NCBI GenBank assembly: GCA_963977675.1
Contig: CAXBPY010000019.1
Location: forward strand, 1 to 51,868
DNA: 51,868 bases
Origin: CAXBPY01 sp003455275
GTDB lineage: Bacteria; Bacteroidota; Bacteroidia; Chitinophagales; UBA10324
Direction of reading: 5' to 3'
Shown here: positions 17,818-27,130 of the stretch, one piece after another
How positions within the stretch are numbered: the first letter of the stretch is position 1
How the letters are laid out: every line of letters begins with the position of its first letter
Position numbers and translations under genes: made by a program
The notes under the pieces: model-generated
What the model saw: only the letters and a program-made list of their open reading frames with translations
What the model was told of the DNA's origin: nothing
Database searches by the model: none

Positions 17818-18066
17818 CTATTCAGAGTTCCATTCGTCTGAATTAATCTCAGGAGCCTCCAATATTTCTTTTGCGCGCTCATAATCTTCTTCCCTCACCA
17901 TAAGTTTGACTCCTCCTACTGCATGACTCAAAAGCGGATTAATCGTCAACAAATTTTCATTGGTGATAAAGCAATCAATACCCTCAGCCTCGAGATGTGA
18001 TTTAGCGATGTATGCTTCACCTGGATAAGAAAAGTTGAGAAGCATTTTGAGTTTTGAATTGTCCAT
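17818..18066 (-). CDS. DUF2007 family small protein
   Basis: 82 residues with the pattern of the DUF2007 'putative signal transducing protein' family: an N-terminal beta-alpha unit ('LLNFSYPGEAYIAKSHLEAEGIDCFI'-type, split here by positions 8-33), a central 'GGVKLMVREEDYERAKEIL', and an acidic tail. The family is named from structure prediction; no function is established. It sits between GH3 (36 nt) and mrp (50 nt) on one strand and may be co-transcribed with them. Confidence 0.8.
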   Translation of the reverse strand: MDNSKLKMLLNFSYPGEAYIAKSHLEAEGIDCFITNENLLTINPLLSHAVGGVKLMVREEDYERAKEILEAPEINSDEWNSE

Positions 18067-18102
18067 TTGGGAAATTAAAAATTAGTGATTTGAAATAAGA
18101 GA

Positions 18103-19626
18103 TTAATGATTCTTTGTATTACTCCCAGGTTCTAATATCCAAGATCCAAGCTGCTCCGCAATTGTCCGGTCATTCATCAATCGGGGCACTTTGTTCTGGC
18201 CACCAAGTTTTCCAACACTCTTCATGTAATTACGAAAAGCATCCTTCTGCAAAGCAGTGATGTGAAGTGTGTCGAGAATATTTCCTTTGAGTAAATCTGC
18301 ATAGTAAATATTTTTTTGTTGCATCATTTCATCTAACCTCATTCGGAATTTTTCTACAGGAATATTCTCTCCGGCGAATTCAATAAACCATTCATGATAC
18401 GGAAGTCCTGAATGTGGATTCACCTGAGGGGCCACTGTAAATTCAGTTACACGAATATTCATTTCATCACAAACTTTCTGCATGGCGCCCTCCACTTCTT
18501 CAGCAATCACATGTTCGCCGAAGGCAGAAATAAAATGTTTTATTCTTCCGGTTACCACAATGCGCGGTGGCTTCTTCGAAATAAATTTTACTGTGTCGCC
18601 TATCAAATAACCCCACAACCCGGCATTTGAATTAATAATGATTGCATAATTTACATTCAGTTCAACATCGCGGATTGTCAATCGTTTTGGGTTTTGGCTA
18701 AACACTTCATTGGCAGGAATAAATTCAAAGAAAATTCCGGAGTCAACATTTAGCAGTAACCCATTTTCATTCTGCGAATCCTGAAATGCAATAAAACCTT
18801 CGGAGGCTGGATAGGTTTCTATACTTGCTATCTCCTCGCCTATTGTTTCAAAAATTTGTTTCCTATATGGTTCAAAGTTTACTCCGCCATAAACCAGCAG
18901 CGAAAAATTAGGGAAGATTTCTTTCACTGTTTTCTTTCCTGTTTTCTGAAGTAGCCGCTCAAAATACATTTGTACCCAGGGTGGAATTCCGCTAATCAGT
19001 GTCATATCCTGGTTATAGGTCTCCTCAACAATTGCATCGAGTTTTGTTTCCCAATCTTCGATAATATTTGTTTCATAAGTAGGAAGTTGATTGCCTCGTA
19101 AATACTTCGGCACATGATGATTCACAATTCCTGATAACCTTCCTGTCAAAATTCCTTCAACAGAATCTAATTCCGGACTTCCTGATAAGAAAATCATTTT
19201 GCCATTGACAAATTTCGAATCGTTGTTTTCATGAATATGCATGAGCAACGCATTGCGCGCGGTGTTAATGTGATTGGGAACAGATTCCTTAGTGATAGGA
19301 ATATATTTTACACCTGAAGTGGTTCCGGAAGATTTGGCGAAGTAAACAGGGACTCCCTTCCATAAAACATCCTTTTCTCCAGCTTTAATTATATCAATGT
19401 ATGGAATATAATTTTCATAATCACGAATTGGAACCCGCTTAATAAAATCTTCGTGCGAATTAATTTCACTAAACCTATGCTCTTTTCCGAATTGTGTTTG
19501 CCTGGCCTGATGAATTAACTTATGAAATATAAATTCCTGTGCGCGCTCTGCATCATAACTCCATTTCCTGATGTTACGATATATGTATCCTGCAAGTGGC
19601 TTCGCAAAGAATGACTTCAGACTCAT
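18103..19626 (-). CDS. GH3 auxin-responsive promoter family protein
   Basis: 507 residues, the usual length for bacterial GH3 proteins. GH3 enzymes are acyl-adenylating ligases that join a carboxylate to an amino acid in plants; the bacterial substrate is not known. The ATP/AMP-binding motif 'FAKSSGTTSGVKYIP' is clear, as are 'YGGVNFEPYR' and 'VTGRIKHFISAFGEHV'. ATG 19626 is preferred to the in-frame start at 19647 because family members begin near 'SLKSFFAKPLA'. Cytoplasmic, no signal peptide. Probable first gene of a GH3-DUF2007-mrp run. Confidence 0.92.
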   Translation of the reverse strand: MSLKSFFAKPLAGYIYRNIRKWSYDAERAQEFIFHKLIHQARQTQFGKEHRFSEINSHEDFIKRVPIRDYENYIPYIDIIKAGEKDVLWKGVPVYFAKSSGTTSGVKYIPITKESVPNHINTARNALLMHIHENNDSKFVNGKMIFLSGSPELDSVEGILTGRLSGIVNHHVPKYLRGNQLPTYETNIIEDWETKLDAIVEETYNQDMTLISGIPPWVQMYFERLLQKTGKKTVKEIFPNFSLLVYGGVNFEPYRKQIFETIGEEIASIETYPASEGFIAFQDSQNENGLLLNVDSGIFFEFIPANEVFSQNPKRLTIRDVELNVNYAIIINSNAGLWGYLIGDTVKFISKKPPRIVVTGRIKHFISAFGEHVIAEEVEGAMQKVCDEMNIRVTEFTVAPQVNPHSGLPYHEWFIEFAGENIPVEKFRMRLDEMMQQKNIYYADLLKGNILDTLHITALQKDAFRNYMKSVGKLGGQNKVPRLMNDRTIAEQLGSWILEPGSNTKNH

Positions 19627-19773
19627 GTCGCAAGAATAAAAATTCAAATCTCAATTCCTCGCTTTCAAAAGAATCAATACCGATTACATTTGCACTCCCT
19701 TTTTTAAATGCGGGTGCTATCGCGGATTTACCGAAAGCATAATGCATCAATAGTTCTTTAAATTAAAATAAAT

Positions 19774-19855
19774 GCGGGCGTGGCGAAATTGGCAGACGCA
19801 CCAGACTTAGGATCTGGCGCCGCGAGGCATGTGGGTTCGACCCCCTCCGCCCGCA
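19774..19855 (+). tRNA. tRNA-Leu (anticodon TAG)
   Basis: Acceptor stem GCGGGCG pairs with CGCCCGC, with discriminator A at 19855. Anticodon arm CCAGA-CTTAGGA-TCTGG gives TAG. A short variable arm and the T loop TTCGACC follow; one T/T mismatch is seen in the T stem. CCA is not encoded. The gene is in a 377-nt gap between GH3 and tig that otherwise shows only AT-rich filler. Confidence 0.95.
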
Positions 19856-20003
19856 CTTTTATTAAGGTAAAAAGTTAACGATTAACAATTATGTTAAATT
19901 ACCAATGAATCTACTAAGTGACCATTGGCTATTGATAGTCTTAATCCCAAAGCATTACTTTACAATTCACAACTAAGAACAATAAACGAACAACTATACT
20001 GAA

Positions 20004-21386
20004 ATGGAAATTACAACTGAGAACCTGAATGACCTTCACCTGAAAGTGAACATCAATATCAACCCAAAAGATTATCTACCGAAAGTGGAGGAATCAATCA
20101 AAACTATGGGGAAGAAAATGAATATTCCCGGATTTCGCCCGGGACATGTTCCGCCAGGTATGGTCAAGAAAATGTATGGAAACGAGGCTTTGGCTGATGA
20201 GTTGAATAAGTTGATAGCTGACACACTCGATAATTATATTAAAGAAAAAAATCTGAAAATTTTAGGTCAGCCCATGCCTGTAGCTGATGAGAAAAAACAA
20301 GTAGTAGATATTCAATCGCCTTCTGAATATGATTTCAAATTTGAATTAGGAATTCATTCAGATTTTCAATTGCCGGATTTAAATGCTCACGAGTTCAGCA
20401 ACTATAATGTTTCTATTGAAGAAAAAACTGTGGAGGATGAAATAGAAAAACTTCGTGTCAGATATGGAAATGCAATTGAAACAGAAGCAATAAAAAACGA
20501 TTCTGTCCTTTCTATTATTTTTAAAGAAATGAATGATGACGGGAATGAAAAAGATGGTGGTATCGAAACAACCCGCCGCATATCAATTGAGTCATTTAAG
20601 AATGAAGAAATAAAAAATCAAATTTCTTCTTTGAAGAAAGGTGAAAACATTGTGATCGATATTTTTAAAGCTTATAATAATGATGCTGAATTAATCACTC
20701 ACAATATCCTTGACATTTCGCACAGTCAGGCAGACAGCATGAATCACACTTTCAAAATTTCTATTGATGGAATTTTTGAAATCCAAAAAGCAGAACTGAA
20801 TCAGGATTTATATGATAAGCTTTTTGGAGAAGGAAAAGTGAAAAGTGAGGAAGAATTGAAAGAAAAAATCCGTGAAGAGTTAGGAAGATCTTATAAGGAT
20901 ATAGCTCACTCACGATTGCTGGCCGATCTGACCGATTACCTGATAGACAATACAACCATTTCTTTTCCCGATGAATTTTTGAAGAAGTGGATTCTTTCAA
21001 ACAACGCAAAACCAGTTACTCCCGAGCAAGTGGAAAATGAGTTTGGACAATTTTCAAGACAATTGAAATGGGACTTGATTTTCGATCGAATCATAAAGGA
21101 TAATGATTTAAAGGTAAACGCAGACGAACTGAAAGCCGCTGCAAAAAACAGAATGAAACAGCAGTACTTCGGCGGGCAGATTGACGAAGCAATGGAACAA
21201 TATCTGGAGCAATTTGCCATCAAGATGCTGGAAGATGAAAAGCAACGCCGCAACTATTTTAACATGGCAATGGAGGAAAAGATTTTTGAAGTGATAAAGA
21301 AAAAGGCAAATATTCAACCGCGTGAAATCAGCTACCATGACTTCACACATACTGGAAATCATGGCCACCATCACCACCATCATTAG
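20004..21386 (+). CDS. tig: Trigger factor (ribosome-associated chaperone)
   Basis: 460 residues. The ribosome-docking signature GFRPGHVP (43-50) lies in the N-terminal domain; a degenerate FKBP-like domain (about 150-240) and the long helical C-terminal arms follow. Trigger factor binds nascent chains at the exit tunnel. The protein ends in a natural His-rich tail (last six residues are His). It is followed by clpP after 22 nt and clpX after 3 more, the classic tig-clpP-clpX order, so chaperone and protease are coexpressed. Confidence 0.96.
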   Translation: MEITTENLNDLHLKVNININPKDYLPKVEESIKTMGKKMNIPGFRPGHVPPGMVKKMYGNEALADELNKLIADTLDNYIKEKNLKILGQPMPVADEKKQVVDIQSPSEYDFKFELGIHSDFQLPDLNAHEFSNYNVSIEEKTVEDEIEKLRVRYGNAIETEAIKNDSVLSIIFKEMNDDGNEKDGGIETTRRISIESFKNEEIKNQISSLKKGENIVIDIFKAYNNDAELITHNILDISHSQADSMNHTFKISIDGIFEIQKAELNQDLYDKLFGEGKVKSEEELKEKIREELGRSYKDIAHSRLLADLTDYLIDNTTISFPDEFLKKWILSNNAKPVTPEQVENEFGQFSRQLKWDLIFDRIIKDNDLKVNADELKAAAKNRMKQQYFGGQIDEAMEQYLEQFAIKMLEDEKQRRNYFNMAMEEKIFEVIKKKANIQPREISYHDFTHTGNHGHHHHHH

Positions 21387-21408
21387 TAAAAATTTAAAAA
21401 ACACATAA

Positions 21409-22098
21409 ATGAACTACGGTAAAGAATTCAGAGATTACGCAATTAAGCACAGAGGAATGAGCGGAACCTATGTTGATTCCATAATGAAACATCAGATTAG
21501 CAACCTCACACCATATATAATTGAAGAACGGCCAATGAATGTTGCTTCTATGGATGTTTTCAGCCGACTGATGATGGACCGCATTATTTTTATGGGTGAT
21601 CCCATTAATGATTATGTAGCTAATGTGATACAAGCCCAATTGTTATTTCTGGAATCAGCTGACGCAAAACGCGATATTCAGATTTATATAAACAGCCCTG
21701 GTGGTTCAGTGTATGCGGGTCTCGGAATTTATGACACCATGCAGTACATCAACCCCGATGTTGCCACTATTTGCACCGGAATTGCAGCATCTATGGCTGC
21801 TGTGCTTTTATGTGCAGGGCAAAAGGGAAAGCGTACTGCACTACCCCATTCCCGTGTTATGATTCATCAGCCAATGGGTGGTGCTGAAGGACAAGCGAGC
21901 GATATTGAAATTACAGCCCGCGAGATTCTTAAACTTAAGAAAGAACTTTACGAAATAATCGCAAATCACTCCGGACAACAATTTAAGAAAGTAGAAAAAG
22001 ACAGCGACCGTGATTACTGGATGCTGGCCGAAGAAGCAAAAGAATATGGAATGATAGATGAAGTACTTGTAAAAAAGAACCCAACAACCGAATCATAA
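21409..22098 (+). CDS. clpP: ATP-dependent Clp protease proteolytic subunit
   Basis: 229 residues. Serine peptidase of the Clp complex. Catalytic triad visible: Ser128 in GIAASMA, His153 in MIHQPMGG, and Asp202 in DSDRDYW; the 'INSPGGSVYAG' oxyanion strand is intact. The N-terminal extension (about 35 residues before 'PYIIEER') is longer than the E. coli propeptide. Forms the 14-mer that degrades unfolded proteins supplied by ClpX. Overlap-free spacing of 22 nt after tig and 3 nt before clpX. Confidence 0.98.
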   Translation: MNYGKEFRDYAIKHRGMSGTYVDSIMKHQISNLTPYIIEERPMNVASMDVFSRLMMDRIIFMGDPINDYVANVIQAQLLFLESADAKRDIQIYINSPGGSVYAGLGIYDTMQYINPDVATICTGIAASMAAVLLCAGQKGKRTALPHSRVMIHQPMGGAEGQASDIEITAREILKLKKELYEIIANHSGQQFKKVEKDSDRDYWMLAEEAKEYGMIDEVLVKKNPTTES

Positions 22099-22101
22099 TA
22101 T

Positions 22102-23334
22102 ATGAAAAAGTCCGGGCAACACTGTTCATTTTGTGGAAGAGGAAAGGATGAAACACTTGTACTGATTTCAGGAATCGATGCATTTATCTGCGATACTTGT
22201 GTTGCTCAGGCAAAACAAATTATCGAGGAAGAAAACCTTTCGAAGAAAAAGAAATTTGTTTCAGCTCCTGCAAAATTTTCTACTCCAAAAGAAATTAAAA
22301 ATTTCCTGGATGAATATGTGATAGGTCAGGATGATGCAAAAAAGGTACTGAGTGTTGCAGTTTACAATCACTATAAAAGATTGAATCAAACTTCAAAGGA
22401 TGATGTAGAGATTGAAAAGTCGAATATCATAATGGCTGGTGAAACAGGCACCGGAAAAACTTTGCTTGCAAGAACCATTGCCCGTTTTCTAAATGTTCCC
22501 TTCGCAATTGTTGACGCTACAGTTTTTACTGAAGCGGGCTATGTGGGCGAAGATGTAGAAAGCATATTGACCCGACTCCTTCAATCCTGCGACTACGATA
22601 TTGCTGCTGCAGAAAAAGGAATCATTTACATTGATGAGATTGATAAAATTGCCCGAAAGAATGATAACCCGTCCATTACACGAGATGTAAGCGGCGAAGG
22701 TGTTCAACAAGGTTTATTAAAACTTTTAGAAGGCACAGAGGTGCTGGTTCCGCCACAAGGAGGAAGAAAACATCCGGAACAAAAAATGGTGAACATAAAC
22801 ACTCAGAATATTTTGTTTATCTGCGGCGGAGCGTTTGAAGGGCTGGATAAAATTATTTCACGCCGGATGCAGACACAGGTAATTGGCTTTAAAGCATCTT
22901 CTAAAAATGAAAATGTAGACAAAGCAAACATTCTTCAATATGTAAATCCGCAGGATATAAAACATTTTGGTTTGATACCAGAGTTGATTGGCCGTTTACC
23001 TATTGTCACCTATTTGGACTCACTCGACCGTGTGTCACTAAAACGAATATTGACTGAACCTAAAAATGCTCTTGTAAAACAGTTCATCCGACTCTTTGAA
23101 ATGGAAGGTGTAGAACTTGTTTTTGAAGACGGTGCAGTTGAATACATTGTGGACAAGGCAGTAGAATACAAGCTTGGTGCAAGAGGTTTGCGCAGTATTT
23201 GCGAAGCCATTATGACTGATATTATGTTTGATCTTCCATCAGAAAAAGGAATTCAACAGTTTGTAGTAAGCCGCTTACTCGCCGAAGAAAAACTTAGCCA
23301 TTCTAAGTTCCGCCATCAATTGAAAGTGGCGTAA
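22102..23334 (+). CDS. clpX: ATP-dependent Clp protease ATP-binding subunit
   Basis: 410 residues. N-terminal zinc-binding domain with Cys8, Cys11, Cys30 and Cys33; AAA+ core with Walker A GETGTGKT, Walker B 'IIYIDEIDKIA', pore loop 'GYVGED', the 'RKH' loop in 'GGRKHPEQ', and the IGF element ('QVIGF') that docks on ClpP; sensor 2 'LGARGLRS'. Unfolds tagged substrates and feeds them to ClpP. Starts 3 nt after clpP. Confidence 0.98.
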   Translation: MKKSGQHCSFCGRGKDETLVLISGIDAFICDTCVAQAKQIIEEENLSKKKKFVSAPAKFSTPKEIKNFLDEYVIGQDDAKKVLSVAVYNHYKRLNQTSKDDVEIEKSNIIMAGETGTGKTLLARTIARFLNVPFAIVDATVFTEAGYVGEDVESILTRLLQSCDYDIAAAEKGIIYIDEIDKIARKNDNPSITRDVSGEGVQQGLLKLLEGTEVLVPPQGGRKHPEQKMVNINTQNILFICGGAFEGLDKIISRRMQTQVIGFKASSKNENVDKANILQYVNPQDIKHFGLIPELIGRLPIVTYLDSLDRVSLKRILTEPKNALVKQFIRLFEMEGVELVFEDGAVEYIVDKAVEYKLGARGLRSICEAIMTDIMFDLPSEKGIQQFVVSRLLAEEKLSHSKFRHQLKVA

Positions 23335-23418
23335 ATTTTTTTGCAATCTGATTTTTTATTTAGATTCAACTTTCGCTTTATTCAGAAAGCTGATTAAAAA
23401 TATTTCTATAATTATTGA

Positions 23419-24255
23419 ATGAAAAACTTCTTTCTAATTATTTTTTTACTTCATGCTGTTTTTTGTTTTGGTCAAAGCAATGATGTAGTTGATTTCAAAG
23501 CAATGTATCTTCCATCACATTCATATCAGGAAGTTCATGAGCAAAATTTTCATACAGAAGTTACATATATCGGAAGTAAGGAATTTTTAAAACGACTTAG
23601 GAAAAAGAAAATAAAAAATCCGTCCATTGCTGAATCAAAAGAAATAGTAAAAGCAACATTCAATTCGGGCGCTATGGATGCAGATTCAATTTTTCCTATC
23701 ACTCTGAAATTTGTGAATACAAGCAATAGTTCAGGAAAGAAAGTAGTCCCGGATGGAACCACAATTTACGGTAAGTGCAAATGCGGAGAGTTGCCCAAGA
23801 TTGATTCAGTTGTATCAAGTCTTCTAACAGCTGATTTCAAGAAAACGATGGCCAACAACATTCAAAATATTTTTGATCAGATAAATCTTCCCAGTAAAAC
23901 TCTGAAAACAGGAGAAGAATTTAGCAAGGAAGCGCCGCTTAGTATCCCGTTTGGGAGTACAACACTTGATATGATAATCACTACTACCTACAAGCTAATT
24001 AATGTATCTCATGACTCAGCTTTTTTTGACATTAAACAAGTATTTACTGTTAAGTCGGTATTAGCCGGCAATAATTTAACAGCAACCGGGTCAGGAAGCG
24101 GCGTAATGATTTATGATATTAAAAATATGTTTTACTCTTATTACAAAGTGACCTATGCTATGTTGATGACAACTGTTGCAGATAATTTTAGCTTATCTGT
24201 CAATATGAGTGGTGATGATATTATTTCAGTAAAAATTACTGATGAAGAAAAGTAG
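23419..24255 (+). CDS. Secreted protein of unknown function
   Basis: 278 residues with a signal peptide (MKNFFLIIFLLHAVFCFGQ). The mature part is a mixed alpha/beta sequence with 'YGKCKCGELPKID' at about 115-127 and hydrophobic beta strands near the end (VTYAMLMTTVADNFSL). No known family is recognised. It starts 84 nt after clpX on the same strand but is probably not part of that operon. Convergent with the gene at 24368. Confidence 0.7.
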   Translation: MKNFFLIIFLLHAVFCFGQSNDVVDFKAMYLPSHSYQEVHEQNFHTEVTYIGSKEFLKRLRKKKIKNPSIAESKEIVKATFNSGAMDADSIFPITLKFVNTSNSSGKKVVPDGTTIYGKCKCGELPKIDSVVSSLLTADFKKTMANNIQNIFDQINLPSKTLKTGEEFSKEAPLSIPFGSTTLDMIITTTYKLINVSHDSAFFDIKQVFTVKSVLAGNNLTATGSGSGVMIYDIKNMFYSYYKVTYAMLMTTVADNFSLSVNMSGDDIISVKITDEEK

Positions 24256-24303
24256 CATGTGCTCGCCGCAACATAATATTAATGAGAGCATAATTTATAA
24301 GAA

Positions 24304-24340
24304 ATAAAAAAACCGTCGCCGCTTCGCAGTGACGACGGCT
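24304..24340 (-). terminator. Terminator downstream of the gene at 24368
   Basis: Minus strand CCGTCGTC ... GGCGACGG (one G-U pair) with a ten-nucleotide loop, then TTTTTTT. Part of the same repeated 3' element found after ftsZ. Confidence 0.75.
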
Positions 24341-24361
24341 TTACCAAACCAAAACCCGCTT
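24304..24361 (-). other. Conserved 3'-end element, copy 2
   Basis: RNA-sense order on the minus strand: AAGCGGGTTTTGGTTTGGTA, AAGCC hairpin with CTGCGAAGC in the loop region, T-run. Compare copy 1 at 7706-7762: tract and loop conserved, stems compensate. It begins within 10 nt of the stop codon at 24368. Confidence 0.55.
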
Positions 24362-24367
24362 GAGGTT

Positions 24368-24817
24368 TTACTTGTTCAACTCCATGCTTTCGTAATAAGC
24401 CTGGTTGTTGTATAGTGCAGCCACAAATGCTGTCCCTGGTGTGTAGGTTACCATGGGATCAATGTGAGCGACCAATTGTCCGAATGAATTTGCCAGATAA
24501 TCTTGTGAGAATATAAGGCGGCCTGTTACATCATATGCCACAACTTTTATGTGTGAATTTGGCATTGCATCTTTTACAGAAATATAATTGGTTCCTTTTC
24601 CTGGAAATGAAAAAAGCATAAAGTTTGCTTCCTTCATCATTTTCTTAGGAGCCTTAATTTTCTTTTCTGGTGCTGAAGAAGTAGCCCGAACTTCAGTTTC
24701 AGTTCCGGACTTTTTATATTCAACATTGTTTCTGACAGGTGCTTGTGTGGGAGTTTGTGCTTTAGTGCTGAAAGTCCCAATCACAATAAGGGCGAAAAGC
24801 GCGTAAATGTTTTTCAT
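24368..24817 (-). CDS. Small secreted protein with T9SS-sorting-like C-terminal half
   Basis: 149 residues. Signal peptide (MKNIYALFALIVIGTFSTKAQ), a Lys/Thr/Pro-rich spacer (residues 22-64), then an 80-residue beta-rich part with 'VVAYDVTGRLIFSQDYLANSFG', shared in character with T9SS type A sorting domains but lacking the FPNP start and the G-x-Y-x-L/I end. Function unknown. The start codon is directly preceded by an inverted repeat (24818-24855), and the gene is followed by a strong terminator. Single cistron. Confidence 0.7.
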   Translation of the reverse strand: MKNIYALFALIVIGTFSTKAQTPTQAPVRNNVEYKKSGTETEVRATSSAPEKKIKAPKKMMKEANFMLFSFPGKGTNYISVKDAMPNSHIKVVAYDVTGRLIFSQDYLANSFGQLVAHIDPMVTYTPGTAFVAALYNNQAYYESMELNK

Positions 24818-24855
24818 GATGTCGTGTTATTTTTTCTGGGCTTCATAACGACATC
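24818..24855 (-). promoter_or_regulatory. Inverted repeat abutting the start codon of the gene at 24368
   Basis: GATGTCGTGTTAT (24818-24830) pairs with ATAACGACATC (24845-24855), with one bulged base and a 14-nt loop. On the mRNA the hairpin ends at the base before ATG 24817. It could hide the initiation region or be an operator. Confidence 0.45.
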
Positions 24856-25019
24856 ATTTATTAAAGGTTTCTGAATTCAGAAAACAGTTCAATTAAAACA
24901 GGAATTAACCTGATTTAATATTTGAAAAGAAAAATTTAATAGCTGAACGGGAAATCAGTAAGCCGGAAAGGAAAGCAATAATTATAAATCCAACTTATTT
25001 CAGATTAATAATAAAAAAG

Positions 25020-25101
25020 TGCCCAGGAGGAGATTCGAACTCCTACACCTTACGGCGCTACCACCTCAAAGTAGTGCGTCTACCAATTTCGCCACCTGGG
25101 C
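25020..25101 (-). tRNA. tRNA-Leu (anticodon GAG)
   Basis: Minus strand acceptor GCCCAGG pairs with CCTGGGC, discriminator A, no encoded CCA, T-run just after. The anticodon arm CTACT-TTGAGGT-GGTAG gives GAG. The D-arm sequence (GGCGAAATTGGTAGACGC) is nearly that of the Leu(TAG) gene at 19774. The 366-nt gap 24818-25183 holds this tRNA, the inverted repeat and AT-rich sequence only. Confidence 0.95.
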
Positions 25102-25183
25102 ATTTGCAGGGGCGGCAAATCTATCAGTGGAATTTACATTAGAAAATAGAAATGCATTGCATAACAGATATTTGTCAGGCAAT

Positions 25184-27130
25184 ATGAAAAGCATCAGAAA
25201 AAAATTTATTGTGACATGTATTGTCGCTTTTTTTTCTTTAACCGCCGGCGCTCAGCAATTACTGAATGTGATTGAAAAAGAAAAAATTTTTACATCTGAA
25301 AATGATAGAGATCGGCTGATAAACTATTTCACAGATCCGCGTGCTAATAATATCGATGTTATTCACTACACACTTGATTTGATTTTGAATCCGGATACTC
25401 TTTATATTTCTGGGAATACTGAAATAGCTTTCCGTTGCGTAAAAAATCTTGATACAATTTTTCTAGATCTGGCAGACTCAATGCTGATCGATTCTGTCTT
25501 TCTCAATGAGAACTTAGTGTCATTTACTCAGCCGATTGACAATAGCTTTTTAGTTTTTACTCCGGCAATTATTGATTCGGGTGAAATTGATTCGGTTAAA
25601 ATCTATTATCGAAACAAACCTTCACCGCATGTTTTCGGAAGCATTTCAAAAAGCACTCACGCTGGTAAAAATTATTTATATAACCTTTCAGAACCATACA
25701 ATGCACGCAACTGGTTTCCATGCAAACAATCATTAAATGATAAAGCTGATTCAGTAGATATAATTATTCATCATCCGGTTAATACAGTTTCCGCATCGAA
25801 TGGTTTGTTGATTGATGAAGACACTGTGGCGGGAACAATTAATTCGCATTGGAGCCACCGATACCCGATTGCATCATATTTAATTGGATTCTGTGTCGGC
25901 GATTATAGTTTTTATCAGGACACAGTTCATTTTGATAATGGAGATAGCCTCTTGGTTTGGAATTATGTTTTTCCGGATTATCTCGACACAGCAAAAAAAT
26001 ACTCGAAACAATTGGTTCCGGTGATTAAATATTTTTCCGAAATTTTCGGTGATTATGGTTTCATGAAAGAAAAATATGGACAAATGCAATGGGGATTCGG
26101 TGGTGGAATGGAACATCAAACAATCAGTTCAGTTGGAAGCATGGATTATGCATTGATTACTCATGAACTTGCTCATCAATGGTTCGGCGATAAAATTACC
26201 TGCGCCTCCTGGCGCGATATCTGGCTCAATGAAGGATTTGCTACATACAGTACAGGTTTATGTTTCGAAAAATTTTTTCCTGAGTGGTTCGATGATTGGA
26301 AGTCAGGAACTCTCAATAATATTTATACGCCTGAGCAAGCATCAACCTGGGTGTGGGATACAACCTGGACCGGAAACATTTTCAATTACAGATTTACTTA
26401 CGAGAAAGGTGCATACATCTTACACATGCTTCGCTGGCTTGTGGGTGATTCAGCTTTTTTCAATGGGCTAAAGAGCTACCAGCAAGATCAGGATTTGTGT
26501 TATAGTTTTTCTAAACTATTGAATTTTAAACTTCACATGGAATTAGCGAGCGGAACCGATCTCACAGAATTTTTTAATCAATGGTATTATGGCTATGGAT
26601 ATCCATCGTATCATTTGCAATGGTGTCAGAATGCAGGGAATGAAACAAAAATTTATGTCACTCAATCCTTCAGCAGTTTAAACAATGTTGCTTATTACAA
26701 AATGCCAATTCCCGTTAAGTTTTATGGCGCGAACAAGGACACGACTGTAAGATTTGAAAACATTTATAATGGTCAAATTTTTTCAACAACTCTTCCCTTT
26801 AAGATTGACTCAATTGTTTTCGACCCGGAATTGCATTTAATTTCTTTTGACAATACAATTCAACAAGTACCCGGCTTCGCTGATGCATCGGTTTCAGTTT
26901 TCCCGAATCCTTCGTCAGATAATTTAACAGTTTACTTCAGTGCCGATTTTATTCCTGATTTTATTAGTGTATTCAGTATTGATGGAAAAGAAATTTTTTC
27001 TTCATCGATTTCACTTGAAGAGAAGCAAACCATGTTGCCAATCACGACTGATAAGTTAACAGCCGGAGTTTATCTGATTAAGGTGAAACATGGAGTTGCG
27101 ACCAGGACTTTGCGATGGATTAAGTTATAA
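25184..27130 (+). CDS. M1 family metallopeptidase with T9SS type A sorting domain
   Basis: 648 residues. Signal peptide (MKSIRKKFIVTCIVAFFSLTAGAQ), M1 aminopeptidase N-terminal beta domain, and the zinc site H327-E-x-x-H331 ('HELAHQWFGDK') with E350 in 'WLNEGFATY'. The preceding 'GGGMEHQTISS' matches the GxMEN exopeptidase motif (His for Asn). The last 80 residues form a T9SS sorting domain ('VSVFPNPSSDNLTV', 'GVYLIKV', basic end), so the enzyme is exported to the surface or outside, where it would trim peptides. The start is taken at 25184; the longer in-frame ORF from 25019 is an artefact reading across tRNA-Leu. Its stop overlaps the convergent M90 gene by 6 nt. Confidence 0.93.
   Translation: MKSIRKKFIVTCIVAFFSLTAGAQQLLNVIEKEKIFTSENDRDRLINYFTDPRANNIDVIHYTLDLILNPDTLYISGNTEIAFRCVKNLDTIFLDLADSMLIDSVFLNENLVSFTQPIDNSFLVFTPAIIDSGEIDSVKIYYRNKPSPHVFGSISKSTHAGKNYLYNLSEPYNARNWFPCKQSLNDKADSVDIIIHHPVNTVSASNGLLIDEDTVAGTINSHWSHRYPIASYLIGFCVGDYSFYQDTVHFDNGDSLLVWNYVFPDYLDTAKKYSKQLVPVIKYFSEIFGDYGFMKEKYGQMQWGFGGGMEHQTISSVGSMDYALITHELAHQWFGDKITCASWRDIWLNEGFATYSTGLCFEKFFPEWFDDWKSGTLNNIYTPEQASTWVWDTTWTGNIFNYRFTYEKGAYILHMLRWLVGDSAFFNGLKSYQQDQDLCYSFSKLLNFKLHMELASGTDLTEFFNQWYYGYGYPSYHLQWCQNAGNETKIYVTQSFSSLNNVAYYKMPIPVKFYGANKDTTVRFENIYNGQIFSTTLPFKIDSIVFDPELHLISFDNTIQQVPGFADASVSVFPNPSSDNLTVYFSADFIPDFISVFSIDGKEIFSSSISLEEKQTMLPITTDKLTAGVYLIKVKHGVATRTLRWIKL

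Noticed and set aside
25019..25183. N-terminal extension of the M1 peptidase ORF
   Set aside because: It reads through the antisense of tRNA-Leu(GAG) and lacks a signal; the real signal peptide starts at ATG 25184.
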